This document shows positions 10,564-21,659 of a DNA stretch of 64,000 nucleotides, piece after piece. Position numbers and translations under genes: made by a program. Position 1 is the first letter of the stretch. The number at the start of each line of letters is the position of its first letter. The stretch comes from Epiperipatus broadwayi. Its lineage: Eukaryota > Onychophora > Udeonychophora > Euonychophora > Peripatidae. The DNA is taken from positions 2,054,992 to 2,118,991 of the forward strand of contig JAQFVV010006313.1 in assembly GCA_028023455.1 (NCBI GenBank). The letters run 5' to 3'. The notes under the pieces were generated by a model, which saw only the letters and a list, made by a program, of their open reading frames with translations, made no database searches and had not been told where the DNA came from.

Positions 10564-11390
10564 ATTTCTTGAATGTCAATAAGACTAAAGACAATATGCA
10601 TCTCTGGCTAATATTCATATAAGGTAAAAATCACTTCATTTATTTGAACTTTGATTAGAAAGTTACTATCACATTTATAAGGAAATGATAATGAAAACTA
10701 AACACTAAAATTACTTAGTTTGAAGATTTCTTTTTCTATTTCAGTAGATGTTGTAGAAGACATGTGTGTGTGTGCATATATCTTTATATTAAGAGTTCTG
10801 CTAAAGGCAACTTCAGATTTTTTTTATAGACAACAAGATATAACATTTGATTGCTACTGGTAGTTTGCTTACCACTTCACTAACAGTTTAATTTATTAAG
10901 AGAAAATGAAATACTGAATATAATCTTTAGTCTTTGTATGTAATATTATGAAAGTAACTAGAAAATAAATGAACAGCTACAAGTTGCTCTTCAAGTGATT
11001 GAGATTGCTTGTAATGTTGAAAATGGAGGATAAGAAAGAGCTTATATTTCTTAAATGACAAATGAGACATTAAAGACCAAGAGGACAATTAAGAAAAAGT
11101 TCAACAGATAATAACAGAAAAGGTTTTCAAGAAATTTGACAGTAGAAGGTGGAAATATTATTGCAAGAGAAAGAGAAGAAAATTGTCTTGTAGCAAAAAA
11201 AAAAACAGGTTTATACACTATCCTAGAAAAAAAATTTTTTTTAAAAAGTACATTAGGATAATAATTCATAAATTTTGATTAGTGATTTTTTGTTTATCTC
11301 ATTTTTTTCTTGTACCTTGCATTTCTGTACTCTAGTAAATATTTGCTCAAACTAATTAAAGCCTTATCTTCTAATGTTTTTTGCTTTTAG
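10564..11390. other. AT-rich non-coding stretch
   Basis: No gene recognised. A short open frame after an acceptor-like TATTTCAG at about 10741 reads DVVEDMCVCAYIF but merges into a GT-rich run and is not supported. Confidence 0.5.
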
Positions 11391-11562
11391 ATGATTATTT
11401 TACAAATAGCCGAGAACTGTGTATAAATAAATGCATTACCATTAAAATATTTTTCTCTGCAAAGAGTTACTCAGAATTATTGGAATTTATTTCATATGTG
11501 GGATTACAACCAACTATATTTGGTCTCATTGGACTACATATCTTTTATAGTATAGTGCAAGA
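11391..11562 (+). CDS. Exon-like island, faint SNM1/Artemis-type nuclease similarity
   Basis: An acceptor (TTTTGCTTTTAG) opens a frame of about 57 codons that starts two bases before the first full codon (DYFTNSRELC...). The central part reads FFSAKSYSELLEFISYVGLQ followed by PTIFG. This resembles the conserved DNA-repair metallo-beta-lactamase segment of SNM1/Artemis proteins, where F/Y-S-x-H-S-S-Y-S-E-L precedes a hydrophobic helix and a proline. The expected His is Lys here and one Ser is missing, so it may be a decayed exon or a chance match. No clear GT donor is seen before the poly-T at 11567. Judged from memory of the family pattern only. Confidence 0.3.
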
Positions 11563-11877
11563 AAGTTCTTTTTTTTTTTTTTTCAAGAAGGAAATTTATC
11601 AGTTTGGCTATCATCATGTTATTTGAAATGATATATTATTGAAAACTTCTCTTGAATGTTGTTTAAAGTTATTTAGAAAATTTGTTTGAGTGACTAAAAT
11701 ACTCCCTATTAGTAGATATTCTTTGTTGTCAATACTCCCTTGATGAAATCTCATAGGATCTGTAAAATCTATATGTCATAATGGGTGTCAAATGATCTTA
11801 AGAGAGCTTTCTTCACTTTTTATCTAAAATTTTGCAATAACTGATTTATTATGAAGAGTAAGAAGGACACAGCAATT
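11563..11877. other. AT-rich non-coding stretch
   Basis: Poly-T at 11567-11583 and no further coding signal. Confidence 0.5.
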
Positions 11878-12018
11878 TTTGACTACTATGTTTTTGTTTT
11901 TTTTTAAGTGTCATAGCACCGGTCGGGACGCGAACCCGTAACCCGGGCAACTGCCTGCAAGTGCAAGGCAGTCATGCTGACCTCTCGACCACCAATGCAA
12001 GACTTTGACTACTATGTT
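11878..12018 (-). mobile_element. tRNA-derived SINE with target-site duplication
   Basis: SINE body 11893-12003, minus strand. A-box-like GGTCGAGAGGTCAGC, then a near-consensus B box GGGTTCGCGTCCCGACC, then GGTGCTATGACAC and an A-rich tail. The flanks are perfect 15-bp repeats TTTGACTACTATGTT (11878-11892 and 12004-12018). It is the most tRNA-like of the three copies, and a long CTGCC/GGCAG arm is visible between the boxes. Confidence 0.82.
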
Positions 12019-12471
12019 AATGTATGAAAGGCCACAAATTTTGTTTTTGGAATGCGTAAAAATATAAAACATATATGTAAATAAAAATCATTTACTTTTT
12101 TATATACATACAGATTATTTCACTTCAAAAACATTTCCCTGTTGCTAAAAAACTCTTCTAGAATATATACAAAGAAATCACTGCAATAGAAAAAAGAATT
12201 GAATAAAATTTGTATGCAAATTAAGGCATTTCTGTACAAATTAGCAAAATAAATAATAATACTCAATGCAGTCAAAATGGTGCATAATAGATGCAAGAAT
12301 CAAAGATGCTATTGGATAAAATGGTTACCAGAGGAAAGGGTCATTAATAGAAATTAACCAAACCACAAGTAAAAAGTAATAGTAGAAATGATAGATTAAG
12401 TAAATGCATAAATTGTGTGTGCGAAGAAATACTTAAATTGCGAACTTTAAGAATTTATTTGTATATAGAAA
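12019..12471. other. AT-rich non-coding stretch
   Basis: Nothing recognised. Confidence 0.5.
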
Positions 12472-12735
12472 TAATATATTCTCCATTAAAGACATTTAAG
12501 GTGCTGAACATTTGTTATTTCTAAAAGGACTCTAAGTATTTGTTATTATACTTATATGCGTGTGCAAGAGGCCTTTAAATTTGAAAACACATGCGCAAAA
12601 TTGTAATATATTCTCCATTAAAGACATTTAAGGTGCTGAACATTTGTTATTTCTAAAAGGACTCTAAGTATTTGTTATTATACTTATATGCATGTGCAAG
12701 AGGCCTTTAAATTTGAAAACACATGCGCAAAATTG
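12472..12735 (+). repeat. 132-bp tandem duplication (two units)
   Basis: Unit 1 is 12472-12603 and unit 2 is 12604-12735. They begin TAATATATTCTCC and end ATGCGCAAAATTG. By eye they differ at one base (GCGTGTGC versus GCATGTGC), so the duplication is recent. Confidence 0.9.
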
Positions 12736-13716
12736 GTTTACTCCTATTGAGAATAAAATATATTTTCACTCCAGGATAAATTATAACATTTAAATCTATG
12801 AATTATTACATTCTTAACATTTTTTATATCATTGTTATTATTGTTGAACTAATATTGTTATATATAAATTTCTATGCATATTGATCTTTAGTTTTATTGA
12901 TGCCTGGCTAGTCTTAGAGACCTCCAGGACATGGATGTTCTGTTGATCTTTCTATATTTATTGCACTCAGGTCATCCTTTACAAACATCCCACTTTTTCA
13001 TGCAAAATTTTGCTCAATTTTACATTTTTCACATATTAATTTTCAGAAATATTTAGTAAACGAATGTCTTTAAATTTTTAAGGCATTTTTAGGCATAGTT
13101 CTGCTCAAGATTCTTAATTTAAGGTTAACTTTCTTGCATAATGATTAATTGCATTAATTTGCATATATTACGGTTCAAATCTGTGGTGGATTGAAGATTT
13201 CCTAAACAATCTTAGGATTTTTTTTATTTATTAGTTGAGCCATGATCATCTGGTATTATTAATTAAATGGATATCTATCTAACTGTATTTGAAGAATTTT
13301 CATTCCAGGATAATCAGAATTTCTCAGAAGTGTTTAGATGCATTGACTGTAAAAAAATATTATACTATTTGCTTTATTTAATATCAGCCATATTTGCAAA
13401 TGCATATTTGTTTTTTTAGTGCTAAACATCTCCTATAATGTAAACAAAATCATTTATATTTTAGATCTTCCTGTTTCCTTGAAATTCCCAGAAGCATCTC
13501 AACATTAGAACATCTTAATAAGTTCAAAAAGTATTAAAAGCTTTATTGTTTATCTGAAAGAATATGATTGGACAATTTCCATCATCTGATATTGTTAAAT
13601 ATTTTAGAAAAATTCGAGTTTTATTTAAACTTTTCAAATATATTCAGTGGTTAGTAATAGCATACAGGTTGGTATATAAAACAATAATTTGAGTAGTATT
13701 ATTCTCCTCTCTTCAG
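12736..13716. other. AT-rich non-coding stretch
   Basis: No gene or known repeat recognised. Confidence 0.5.
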
Positions 13717-13975
13717 ATGTAGTTGGCCTGATTGGTGACAGTACTAGATGGGAATTGAATCAGGAATTTTTATGTTCATGAATATTGCCACTCTGCATCG
13801 CCTTCATTTCTATATTCTTGAATGTTTAGATTGTAGATTTAATTCTTATGCTTGTACTGTCCCATTCAGACCAATAACACCTGAAAAGAGAGAAGACTGC
13901 CCCCTGAAACATTATGTCATATGCTATTACTATAGTTTAATGTATTTGAAAAGTTTAAATAAAGTTTGAATTGTT
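13717..13975 (+). CDS. Candidate terminal exon with polyadenylation signal
   Basis: A strong acceptor (CTCCTCTCTTCAG) opens a frame starting two bases before the first full codon. It reads VVGLIGDSTRWELNQEFLCS and stops at TGA 13779-13781. The following 180 bases are less AT-extreme than their surroundings and end with an AATAAA at 13958-13963, as expected for a 3' UTR. The phase agrees with the islands at 2483 and 11391, so these may be exons of one plus-strand gene, but the link is inference. No family is recognised from 20 residues. Only the coding part (13717-13781) would be protein; the rest is untranslated. Confidence 0.35.
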
Positions 13976-14444
13976 CTAAAAATATTTAAAAATTAATATT
14001 AGAGGATAAAAATTGTTCTAATTCATAATGATTCCAACACAATCCATTTATAAATATATCTTTTTTTTGTTTTTATCTGGAATCAATCTGTAATATTTGG
14101 CTGAACAAGCCAATTGTTCAGAAGTTTGATTCACCCTAAAGAGGACTTGCTATATCCTCACTAGCTTGCTAAATCTAGGGGTGTATCTTTTAGAGTTATT
14201 ATATGATTTTATCTTCTCCACATCTGTATCTAAAGATAATTTATGTCACATACAGTATTACTTTTTGTAATTTGTTAGTTCTCATACAAGTTAGAGCTAA
14301 ATTTATTATTACTATTACATCTATATTTGAGAATTTAATCTAGTAAAATTTATATGTTGCTGTCTATGTTTAGATTTTATTAGTGTTTGTATTTTAAGAT
14401 GGCTTGATAACATATAATTAATTTTTTTGTATATATTTTTATAG
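13976..14444. other. AT-rich non-coding stretch
   Basis: Nothing recognised. Confidence 0.5.
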
Positions 14445-14590
14445 AATTATAAAAAATCCTCTCATTCATTTTTATCAAGAAGCAAATGATGTCAAAATCA
14501 CTTTAGATGGGAACATAATCTGAAGCAGAGGTGAAATTGTTCAAGCTTGCAGCAATATTAAAGAAATCCTAAAAAAAAATTTGGTGATAT
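14445..14590 (+). pseudogene. Exon-like reading stretch with one internal stop
   Basis: After a TTTTTATAG acceptor the frame reads IIKNPLIHFYQEANDVKITL, then DGNII, a TGA at 14521, then SRGEIVQACSNIKEILKK, to a stop near 14588. The stretch is rich in Asp, Glu, Asn and Gln and reads like a real protein broken by one stop. I do not recognise it. It may be linked to the short open stretch at 14682. Confidence 0.3.
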
Positions 14591-14681
14591 AAATGCATAT
14601 GTGTAAGTTTACTTAATAAGAGTTTATGTATTTTATCTCATTAGTTTTTTTTTATCAGATAATCTTATTGACTTCTAATAA

Positions 14682-14765
14682 GAGATTTTGGAGGCAATAG
14701 CACACAATGATGAATTGTTCTTAAAAAATTTGGAAAGCAAAAAGCCAAATAATCTTCCAGAATAA
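14682..14765 (+). pseudogene. Short protein-like reading stretch
   Basis: Reads EILEAIAHNDELFLKNLESK and then KPNNLPE before a TAA at 14763-14765. The composition is helical and charged, unlike chance translation here. A T-rich TTTATCAG lies 20-30 bases upstream but two in-frame TAA codons separate it from this stretch. Possibly part of the same broken gene as 14445-14590. Family unknown. Confidence 0.25.
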
Positions 14766-16394
14766 AATTTCCCTACTAGTGATAAAAACAATAGGTAACT
14801 TAAATATTCCAGAAATAATTAAATCTTAGTAAAGTTCATTATTTCTATTATCAGGATTATTTTTTATAATTACAATGTCTAACTTTACTATAAATATATC
14901 AAACTTTTATGTTTTTTCATAATGCTTTCCCTCTTTATCCTCATTTTATTTCTTTAGTTTTTTTTTTTTTTTTGTACAGCATCTGTCAAAAAATACCTTT
15001 TTTTTATAGCTTAAAGGACCTTCTGTCTCTGTAAATCTTATCTCATATTTAATATCTTATGTAATATCTTTATAAAATAATCATCATCATCAATAGTCAC
15101 CAACAGTAAGGACAAGTTACTCCTAGTTATTTTGTGCCCTCTTTTCTTCAGTTTTCTTTTTAGTTCTCACCATATAATTTTTAAACATTTCTATTTTTTT
15201 TCTTAATTTTTTCAATTTACTTTCTTTTAGATAAAAGTTTCTTATCAGGTATATATATATATATATATAAACTTAATATGTTGAATGTAATGTTTAAAGC
15301 TTTAAGTTTGTTCAAAACATTTACTTAATTTCGGGAAGCAATTAGTATAAATAGTATTAATTCACTATTATATGTACAAGAGTTTATTATACATCTAGTC
15401 ACAAAGACTTATATAAGCAGGTTTAAAAATATAATAATTTGAGAAATATAAATGCTATGATTTGATAGTGTAATTATTTAAAATTTTAAAATATTGAAAT
15501 AAATATTGAAGCAGTAAGCACTGTGACAATTTCGACACCTCCTGTGATGACGATCATACTATATTTCAATCATATTTTTGTTTTATTGCATTGACACTCA
15601 TTTGACTAATCCAGATTAACATGAATTTTTATTCTCCAACTAAAAATAGCTATATACTTATTTAAAATGTACAGTTGCATATCTATCTAGTTAAGTTGCC
15701 TATACATCAGTGATTTGAAAGGAATACAAAGCTTACAAAATTTTTTACCTATTTATGAAAATTTTCAAAACTCATCCACATTCAAATCCTGGTCATAGAT
15801 AAGGATATATTAGCAATTATATTTCAAATTCTACAAAATTCCAAAATGCCTTTAATATTAAACAGAACTGCCTTATGTTTATATCATTTATTGACTAATA
15901 AAATAGCCCACATTTACAAACCTAAGTAAGTATATAAATATAAGACCTATTTAATACTTAACTTTTAAATGTTATTTATATGTTTGTGATATTTATTATA
16001 TATCTGAAGTCATTAAAGTTTAAAGCTGTTCTAAGATTTTTAATATATTCTCAATATTTTAAAATTGTATCTATACTTATATCGTTTTTGTCATTATTAT
16101 TCATTATAAATTCATATTTTACAAATAAACATTTTAGACAATTTTTTTCCAAACTCTATATTTAAATTACTTTTTTATTACAAAAGGATGCAAGGCATTC
16201 TACTCATTTATATAGCCTCTAGAAATCTAATATCAAATGACAACAAAGCAGTTGAATACATTTAAGTATTTGTGAAGTATCTATATAATCATTGGAATCT
16301 AAATTGTTTCAACATCCACACTCCAGCAGACATTATCTAGATATTAAGCTCTTAGTTTGCCTTTGCAAATTTGTGTACCTACATCAAGGATAAA
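14766..16394. other. AT-rich non-coding stretch
   Basis: Contains a (TA)n run at about 15249-15270 and T-runs near 14956. The open frame at 15980-16165 is an AT-composition artefact. No gene or repeat recognised. Confidence 0.55.
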
Positions 16395-16890
16395 TTAGTC
16401 CTTGACAAAGTTTTGTTTAATGCTAACAATTCTGCAAATACATTTTGAAGAATCACACATTATTTGGTATTGTGGGTTTTTCAAACAATATTTATTTATT
16501 GGTTCATTGAGTTCTTCTACTGTGCTTATTAAAATGTCATATTTTCTTACCAAAGTATTTAGTATGAAATATTTAGGTACCTGCTTTAGTTCATTGAGAG
16601 GTTTGAATGACATATCAATTTCTGAAATGTTGGTCAATTCTTTAAATTTTTCAATTCTTATAGATGATCTATTAAAACATAATATATATCCTCCTTATAA
16701 GAGTTTCAATATTCTTAATAAATGGAACTTATTTCCATGCAACATCTATTTTCTTCTTTGTGAGCCATCAAGTACTGTCAAACTCCAATATGAAATAATA
16801 TTTCCTAGACAAGCAACCATACCATTTGTTTTTCCTGATCTTGCAGAAATAAACAACCAGTTTTGCAAATCAAGGTTATTTTCTCTATAA
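16395..16890 (-). pseudogene. Broken ORF, unrecognised
   Basis: Reading the minus strand from 16890 gives one frame with protein-like composition for about 165 codons, interrupted by only two stops. It includes NLDLQNWLFISARSGKTNGM, then a stop after SQRRK, a second stop after LKLL, and a final open part of 80 codons containing ELKQVPKYFILNTLVRKYDI and LNEPINKYCLKNPQYQI, ending in a TAA. This is much longer than expected by chance. No domain is recognised: it could be a retroelement protein, a retrocopy of a host mRNA, or an exon. The opposite strand is also open (16402-16890), but its composition is hydrophobic and it is likely the shadow. Confidence 0.4.
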
Positions 16891-16924
16891 AACTATTTTA
16901 TCCATAATCATTATCAAAAGTATT

Positions 16925-17490
16925 ATGTCCTATGAACAGATTCAAAGAACAGTCATATCACAAATTTGTGCATTTCTCCACTCATTTCTCTTCATTTACC
17001 AGCTCTTCCATTCCACATATCTCTTCCCATCCCTTACATCACCCAGCAAGTTCAATATTTTGGATCTTCTCATTTTTACTCAACATTCCATCACAAACAT
17101 CTTTCATTAAACTTCTTTATTCTTAATATATATTTAATTTCTTTTTTATCTCTAATTTACTCAATCAATCTTATTTTTTTCATTTACTCTTTTATCATAA
17201 CTTCTTCATTTATCATTTTATTTATCCAACTAATTTTTTCCAGCCTTCTCCATAATTACAAAGGCTTCTAATTTGTTCCTCGTTTATTTTATTCACTATC
17301 CAAGATTCACAGTTATATAATAATACACTCCACATACAACATTTAATTAATCTTTTTTTCAATTATCTCTTCAAAGGTCCACAAATTACTTTCTTTCACT
17401 TAATAAATACCACCTTTGCCAATGCAACTCTCTCTTTAAATAGTCTCTTTTCCATACAGCCTATTTTTTACTAGTAGTAAAGTCACCTTT
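16925..17490 (-). pseudogene. LINE fragment, C-terminal region downstream of RT
   Basis: On the minus strand near 17440-17230 the reading includes KRLFKERVALAKVVFIK, then LKKRLIKCCMWSVLLYNCES and WIVNKINEEQIRSL. This is the recognisable post-RT block of RTE/CR1-like LINEs (A-L-A-K-x-x-F, then K-x-x-W-S-x-x-L-Y-G-x-E-x-W). Frames are broken by stops. The plus strand over this block is C/T-rich and carries several overlapping open frames that are shadows. The 5' and RT core parts are absent. Confidence 0.7.
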
Positions 17491-18436
17491 TGACAGCATA
17501 TTTTACAAGTAATGTCATCTACATTGCTTTGATAACTAAAAACATCCATGCTTAATACAATAGTCATATTTTTTAATGACACTATCATTACAATTTTAAG
17601 TGATCAAAATTATATTGACAGGGTCTAAAATAAAATATATGCTGGATGATTTTTTTTTTTAAATTATAATAGTAAGTCTCATCACACTTTAACTGCAGTA
17701 GCAATTGCACCAAACATCCTACCATGGCAATGGCTTGTGGAGGCAAGATCATACTTGGTCAGTGCTCTTATATAGAAGCTGAAATGTAATAGCATTGGAA
17801 TGTACTCTGTTTCGGACAAGACACAACACTATTAGACTGAAGTCCCTATAAAAGTATTCCCTCCCCTACAGCAATCCATTTTAGCAAAGTTATTTGTCTG
17901 AATTCAATTTATGTGTTTAAATGTAAAAAGAAATGGGATTAATAATTCAAGTATTGAAATGTCTGGAGCATGCAGAGACAGCTGAGCAGCGTGCAGAATT
18001 TCAAAATTGCTATACAATTGCGCAACTTAAGCGGAAAGATCACTAGCAAACTATATTTTAAAAATAAATATATATGCATGAATAAAATATAATTAATTTA
18101 ATTAATCATAAAAGAAATAAATATAGTCAGGAGACTAAAAATTAAAGTTTATATGTTAAAAAATTCAAAAGTTTAAATTTTGGCGATTAAAAAACTCAAC
18201 TGCACTTTTTTTTTTTAAATGAGGCAATAAGTCTAAATCCCATGTAGGGAAAAAAATGTTGGTGATAATAATGATAAAACAATAGGAATAATACATAATA
18301 TACCATATACTTCTTAATTAACGTTTAACATATAATTTATTTCTTTTTGCTTTTTCCATAATTATATACTTGTATATATCCTAATACTGTTTCTTATTAA
18401 TTTTGATATTAGTGTACTAACTTTTTTTATTGAAGT
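17491..18436. other. Non-coding stretch
   Basis: Slightly less AT-rich from 17680 to 18010. No gene or known repeat identified. Confidence 0.5.
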
Positions 18437-18537
18437 ATTAAAATTTCTTTCTATTTCTCCTTATTTGCATTGATTAATTATACGGTATATATATAATTAA
18501 TCAATGCAAATAAGGTGAAGTGGAAAGAAATTTTAAT
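18437..18537. repeat. Hairpin (inverted repeat, 46-base arms)
   Basis: Left arm 18437-18482 (from ATTAAAATTTC) and right arm 18492-18537 (to GAAATTTTAAT) are complementary with a few mismatches around the CTATTTCTCC segment, and a loop of about 9 bases. It could be a small MITE remnant. Confidence 0.75.
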
Positions 18538-19039
18538 AGGAATAATACTAAGAACAATAATTATAATAATAATAATGACTGGCTTTGCCTTATAAATTTA
18601 TTTATTTTTCTAAAGCCAATTATTTACCATTTTTCTTCTTGATTTTCATTCAGTTAGTAATTTTTGATGAATTTCCTATTATATATATATTAAAAAGATT
18701 TGACTCTTAAAAAAATTTTTTTTGGTTTTTTTTTTTTTTTAAAATGTTTTGCATTATATTTGTTGTTTTACCAAGTAAACTAATCATTAAAACAGACAAA
18801 TGAATTTGTGTTTTAGTTCCTTGCATTTCTTTTTATTTAATAGATCTCCAAAATAAAAACCAAACCTTAAGATGTCATAATCTGAGAAAATAAATATTGC
18901 ATGTGATTTGCAAAATAGAGATAATATATCATGTAGTATATTAACTGTGCAAAAAAATTAGTTAGACACAGAAAATGTCCTATATTTCAACTCAGATATT
19001 TTTTCTATCCTCTTTATAATCTGTTGTGTTTGATTGAAT
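18538..19039. other. AT-rich non-coding stretch
   Basis: T-run near 18727-18741. Nothing recognised. Confidence 0.5.
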
Positions 19040-19700
19040 TGCAAGGTTCAGATTTAAACTAACAGTAATATCAAAAAATATGAACACTCACAAAATACAG
19101 TTGTATATAGATAAACATAATTAATACTATGTTGGTCATGCCAATGACTGGACTCATTTCCAGCTGTATATATTAGCTTGCCTCATGAGTTCTAGTCTTA
19201 ACTCTTCCAGCTGTACTGGACAGCTTGCCGTGAGTTTGTTAAATGATTTCCGGCTGTACTAGACAGTTTGCCTCGATTCTAGCATAGTCATAGCAACTTC
19301 CAGTCCTACTGGACTTACATCACTGCATAGACATATCAGTAGTGAATATAATACAACACCACTGTTGGAAGTGGTTTCAATAGAGAGCATGTTCAAGTAG
19401 ATAGACATTCTCTCCCTTGAGAGCGCATTCTATCATTTAGATTAGACAGACATTCTCTGGCTTGCCTCCAAAAAGGCTGACTATTAATTGCCAGATCCTC
19501 TCCCTTACTGATAGCAATCAGATTCAGAGAGCCTAACCAATTTCAGGATTTTAAACATGTTTACACATTGACCATAGTCTTTGGCTATATTTATATATTG
19601 GTTATCCACATGTTTACACATTGGTTAGCAGCAATGCATGCTCAATCCAATCAGATAAGGAAGGAATCTGGACTAGTCCATTTCTGAAGGTAAAGTCAGA
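19040..19700 (-). mobile_element. Probable 3' LTR of the Gypsy-type element (minus strand)
   Basis: The first 115 bases (19040-19155, from TGCAAGGTTCAG to GACTGGACTCA) recur at 28255-28371, which marks a mobile sequence. It lies just downstream, in element orientation, of the integrase tail. The inner edge is not defined: no second full LTR copy is found in the window. Base composition is clearly less AT-rich than the flank. Confidence 0.5.
19158..19315 (+). repeat. Tandem repeats of about 44 bp with CCAG...CTGG motif
   Basis: Three to four imperfect units carry TTCCAGCTGTACTGGACAG followed by CTTGCC (at about 19160, 19205, 19247 and 19288). Each unit has a short self-complementary core. Confidence 0.65.
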
Positions 19701-19749
19701 TATGACTTCCCTTGCCCTGGCTAAATTTAGCCCTAGAAGGAGATGAGGT

Positions 19750-20230
19750 GGATGATAGGTTGTCTGCTTTGTTGGTTTCTCAGATTTTTTGCTGTTCTTG
19801 TCTTGTTCTTTCTTGTTTGATGGCTATTATTTTTGCTTGATGTACTTAGTTTCTGGGTGATTCAGTCTCATTTGTTTTAGGCGGTGATGATGTTGATACC
19901 CATCTGCTGTTTGAATTACTATAGTGTAGAGTCCTTTAGTTGTGTAACCACTGCTGGTATTCATTTTATGGATCTATAGTACATTCTGCATAGCACCTGA
20001 GTGCCTATTTGCATTTTTATATTGTATTTTCCTTTTTTTACCATAGTTTGAATCAGGTTTCAAGGCTGACAGGTTAGTTCACAGATATCTATTTATTGAA
20101 TAGTAGTTCTGCTGGAGTCTTTCCTGTTGCTGTACTTGGTGTGGAGTGTTGTGCTCATAGTGTTCTGGCAATCCTGGTGTTCCAGCTTTCTATATTCATT
20201 TTCCTTAATGTTGCGACCTGGTTCACTTTT
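19750..20230 (-). pseudogene. Gypsy-type integrase C-terminal remnant
   Basis: Minus-strand frames near 20170-20090 read QHSTPSTATGKTPAELLFNK. This matches the end of the integrase core (T-P-H-x-T-x-G-x-x-P-A-E-L-L-F). Near 19990 the reading GTQVLCRMYYRSIK-x-IPAVV resembles the tail after the core that carries the W-x-P-G-x-V block. Stops and shifts break it. It directly follows the protease fragment, so reverse transcriptase, RNase H and the N-terminal half of integrase are missing. Known: integrase inserts element DNA into the genome. This copy is dead. Confidence 0.65.
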
Positions 20231-20640
20231 ATCAATGCAAAGTCTGTGATGGAACCAGTCATGGACTAATAAGTTACTATGATCACCTGATGCCACCACC
20301 AGTGGTAGATATATGGTTTTGTTAGGCATTGTAATTTTAACTATTGTTTGGCCCAACAGTTTTACTTTATTGCTCTGATAGTCTGAGATTGGTGTGCTGC
20401 TAAGATGCAGCTTATATTCATTATTCTTAGTAATGATAGCTCAGGTTTTTTTTATCAATAGACACTGCAGAACACCTGTCCAATTCCATTGTACATGGCA
20501 TCTCATTAATTATACTATGTATAAATCCAGACTGATAGTCTTTAATATGATTTATACAGGCAAATTGTTTATTTTTCTTATAATTGTGTTGATGTTCTTT
20601 TTAATGGATTTTTCCATTCTCATATCGGTTGTCTGACTTT
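20093..20640 (-). pseudogene. Gypsy-type aspartic protease remnant
   Basis: A minus-strand open stretch reads GQTIVKITMPNKTIYLPLVV followed by NLLVHDWFHHRLCI. This is the classic second half of a retrotransposon protease and its boundary (L-P-L-x-V then L-L-G-x-D-W). Upstream, near 20500, PCTMELDRCSAVS lies where the active site D-T/S-G-A-x-x-S should be. Thr is Arg and Gly is Cys, so the catalytic triplet is destroyed. The open frame then runs into integrase sequence (see 19750-20230), which marks the internal deletion. The gene lies between the gag remnant upstream and the integrase tail downstream, all minus. Confidence 0.7.
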
Positions 20641-20649
20641 TTAATTGCA

Positions 20650-21420
20650 AACACACAATCTTTATATGTCTGACCCACTTGGAAAATAAATGTCATATAG
20701 TGGTGCAGGCATTCTGTATGTATGTGCCTTGCATCTATAGCAATACATTAGACCATTTGATGCTGAATATCTGAGCTGACTGAGTGTCTGACTAACCCAA
20801 TATTATGTTCAATTTTTTGCACTTCATACTTCGTAATTACTTGGTATTTTTTTAATGGGTTTGCCTGATTAGCTATTGATTCATCCTTCGATTCAAAGTT
20901 TAAATCTGGCATCATTAGTAGTTTGAGTCTTAGGTTAAGATCATTTATGCCATTGATTGCTCTTGTTAGCACAAGATGGCACTACTATATGGAGAGTTTT
21001 GCTTTGTTTTGGATTGTTTAAATCATTTATGCCACAAATAAAACAATCACGAAGCACTTCATTAAGGAAGCCTTTGAACTTGCATTTTAATGCCAATGTG
21101 CAGATTCATGTTGCAAACTCTTTAGCTTTTTCTCTTCGTTTTTGAATGCAGAGATTGAAATAATATCTCTGTAATATTGTCAGAGTTGGGTGGGGTGGGG
21201 GTAATCTGTGAGAGTAGTTAATGTTTTATCAACATATAGGTTAGCTGGTTTTTCTGCTGTAGTTGAAAATCTCGTAAGTCTGAGGTCATTAATGTGGCTA
21301 ATTTTACCTGACTTCTTGATCTAATTAGCTTGTAGATAAAATATCAACTGCTCTATAACTTGTCCAGCCTTCATGCTGGGCTGGATCAAAGGCTTCCATA
21401 AAGCCACATCACATTCGCCA
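20650..21420 (-). pseudogene. Gypsy-type Gag remnant with zinc-knuckle traces
   Basis: Near 21130-21000 the minus strand reads KEFAT-x-ICTLALKCKFKGF and then LNEVLRDCFICGINDLNN. This matches the conserved Gag block of animal Gypsy elements (F-x-x-x-L-x-x-L-x-x-x-C-x-F, then L-x-E-x-L-R-D-x-F-V-x-G-I). Near 20740-20650 a CYRC pair, an H, and a further H-I-K-x-V-C ending are the decayed nucleocapsid zinc knuckles. The rest is broken by stops. Gag forms the particle that packages element RNA. Boundaries at the 5' side are uncertain. Confidence 0.65.
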
Positions 21421-21483
21421 TTGATTTATTTATTTCTTTTTAACTGATGAGAGAAATAATATATATATATATATTTTTTGAAA

Positions 21484-21640
21484 GTTACCACTCTTAATTT
21501 TAATTTTTTCGAGTTACCACTCATAATTTTAATTTTACAGCTACACTTTGTAACTGTCTAAGAAATCGATTTTTATTTTTGGGAGTTACCACTCGTAATT
21601 TTAATTTTATAGCTATGGTTTGTATCAGTCTAAAAAAAAA
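21484..21640 (+). repeat. Imperfect repeats of GTTACCACTC motif
   Basis: GAGTTACCACTC followed by TTAATTTTAATTTT occurs three times (about 21484, 21514 and 21586). The second and third also share a TAGCTA/CAGCTA segment and a TGTCTAA/AGTCTAA segment. Lies at the probable 5' side of the Gypsy-type element. Confidence 0.65.
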
Positions 21641-21659
21641 ATTGATAGTGTCAAAGCTA

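Noticed and set aside
16402-16890. Plus-strand 162-codon ORF
   Set aside because: It is antisense to a better-composed minus-strand reading and looks like a hydrophobic shadow.
16925-17271. Three overlapping plus-strand ORFs rich in Ser, Phe and His
   Set aside because: They are shadows of the minus-strand LINE fragment, in C/T-rich sequence.
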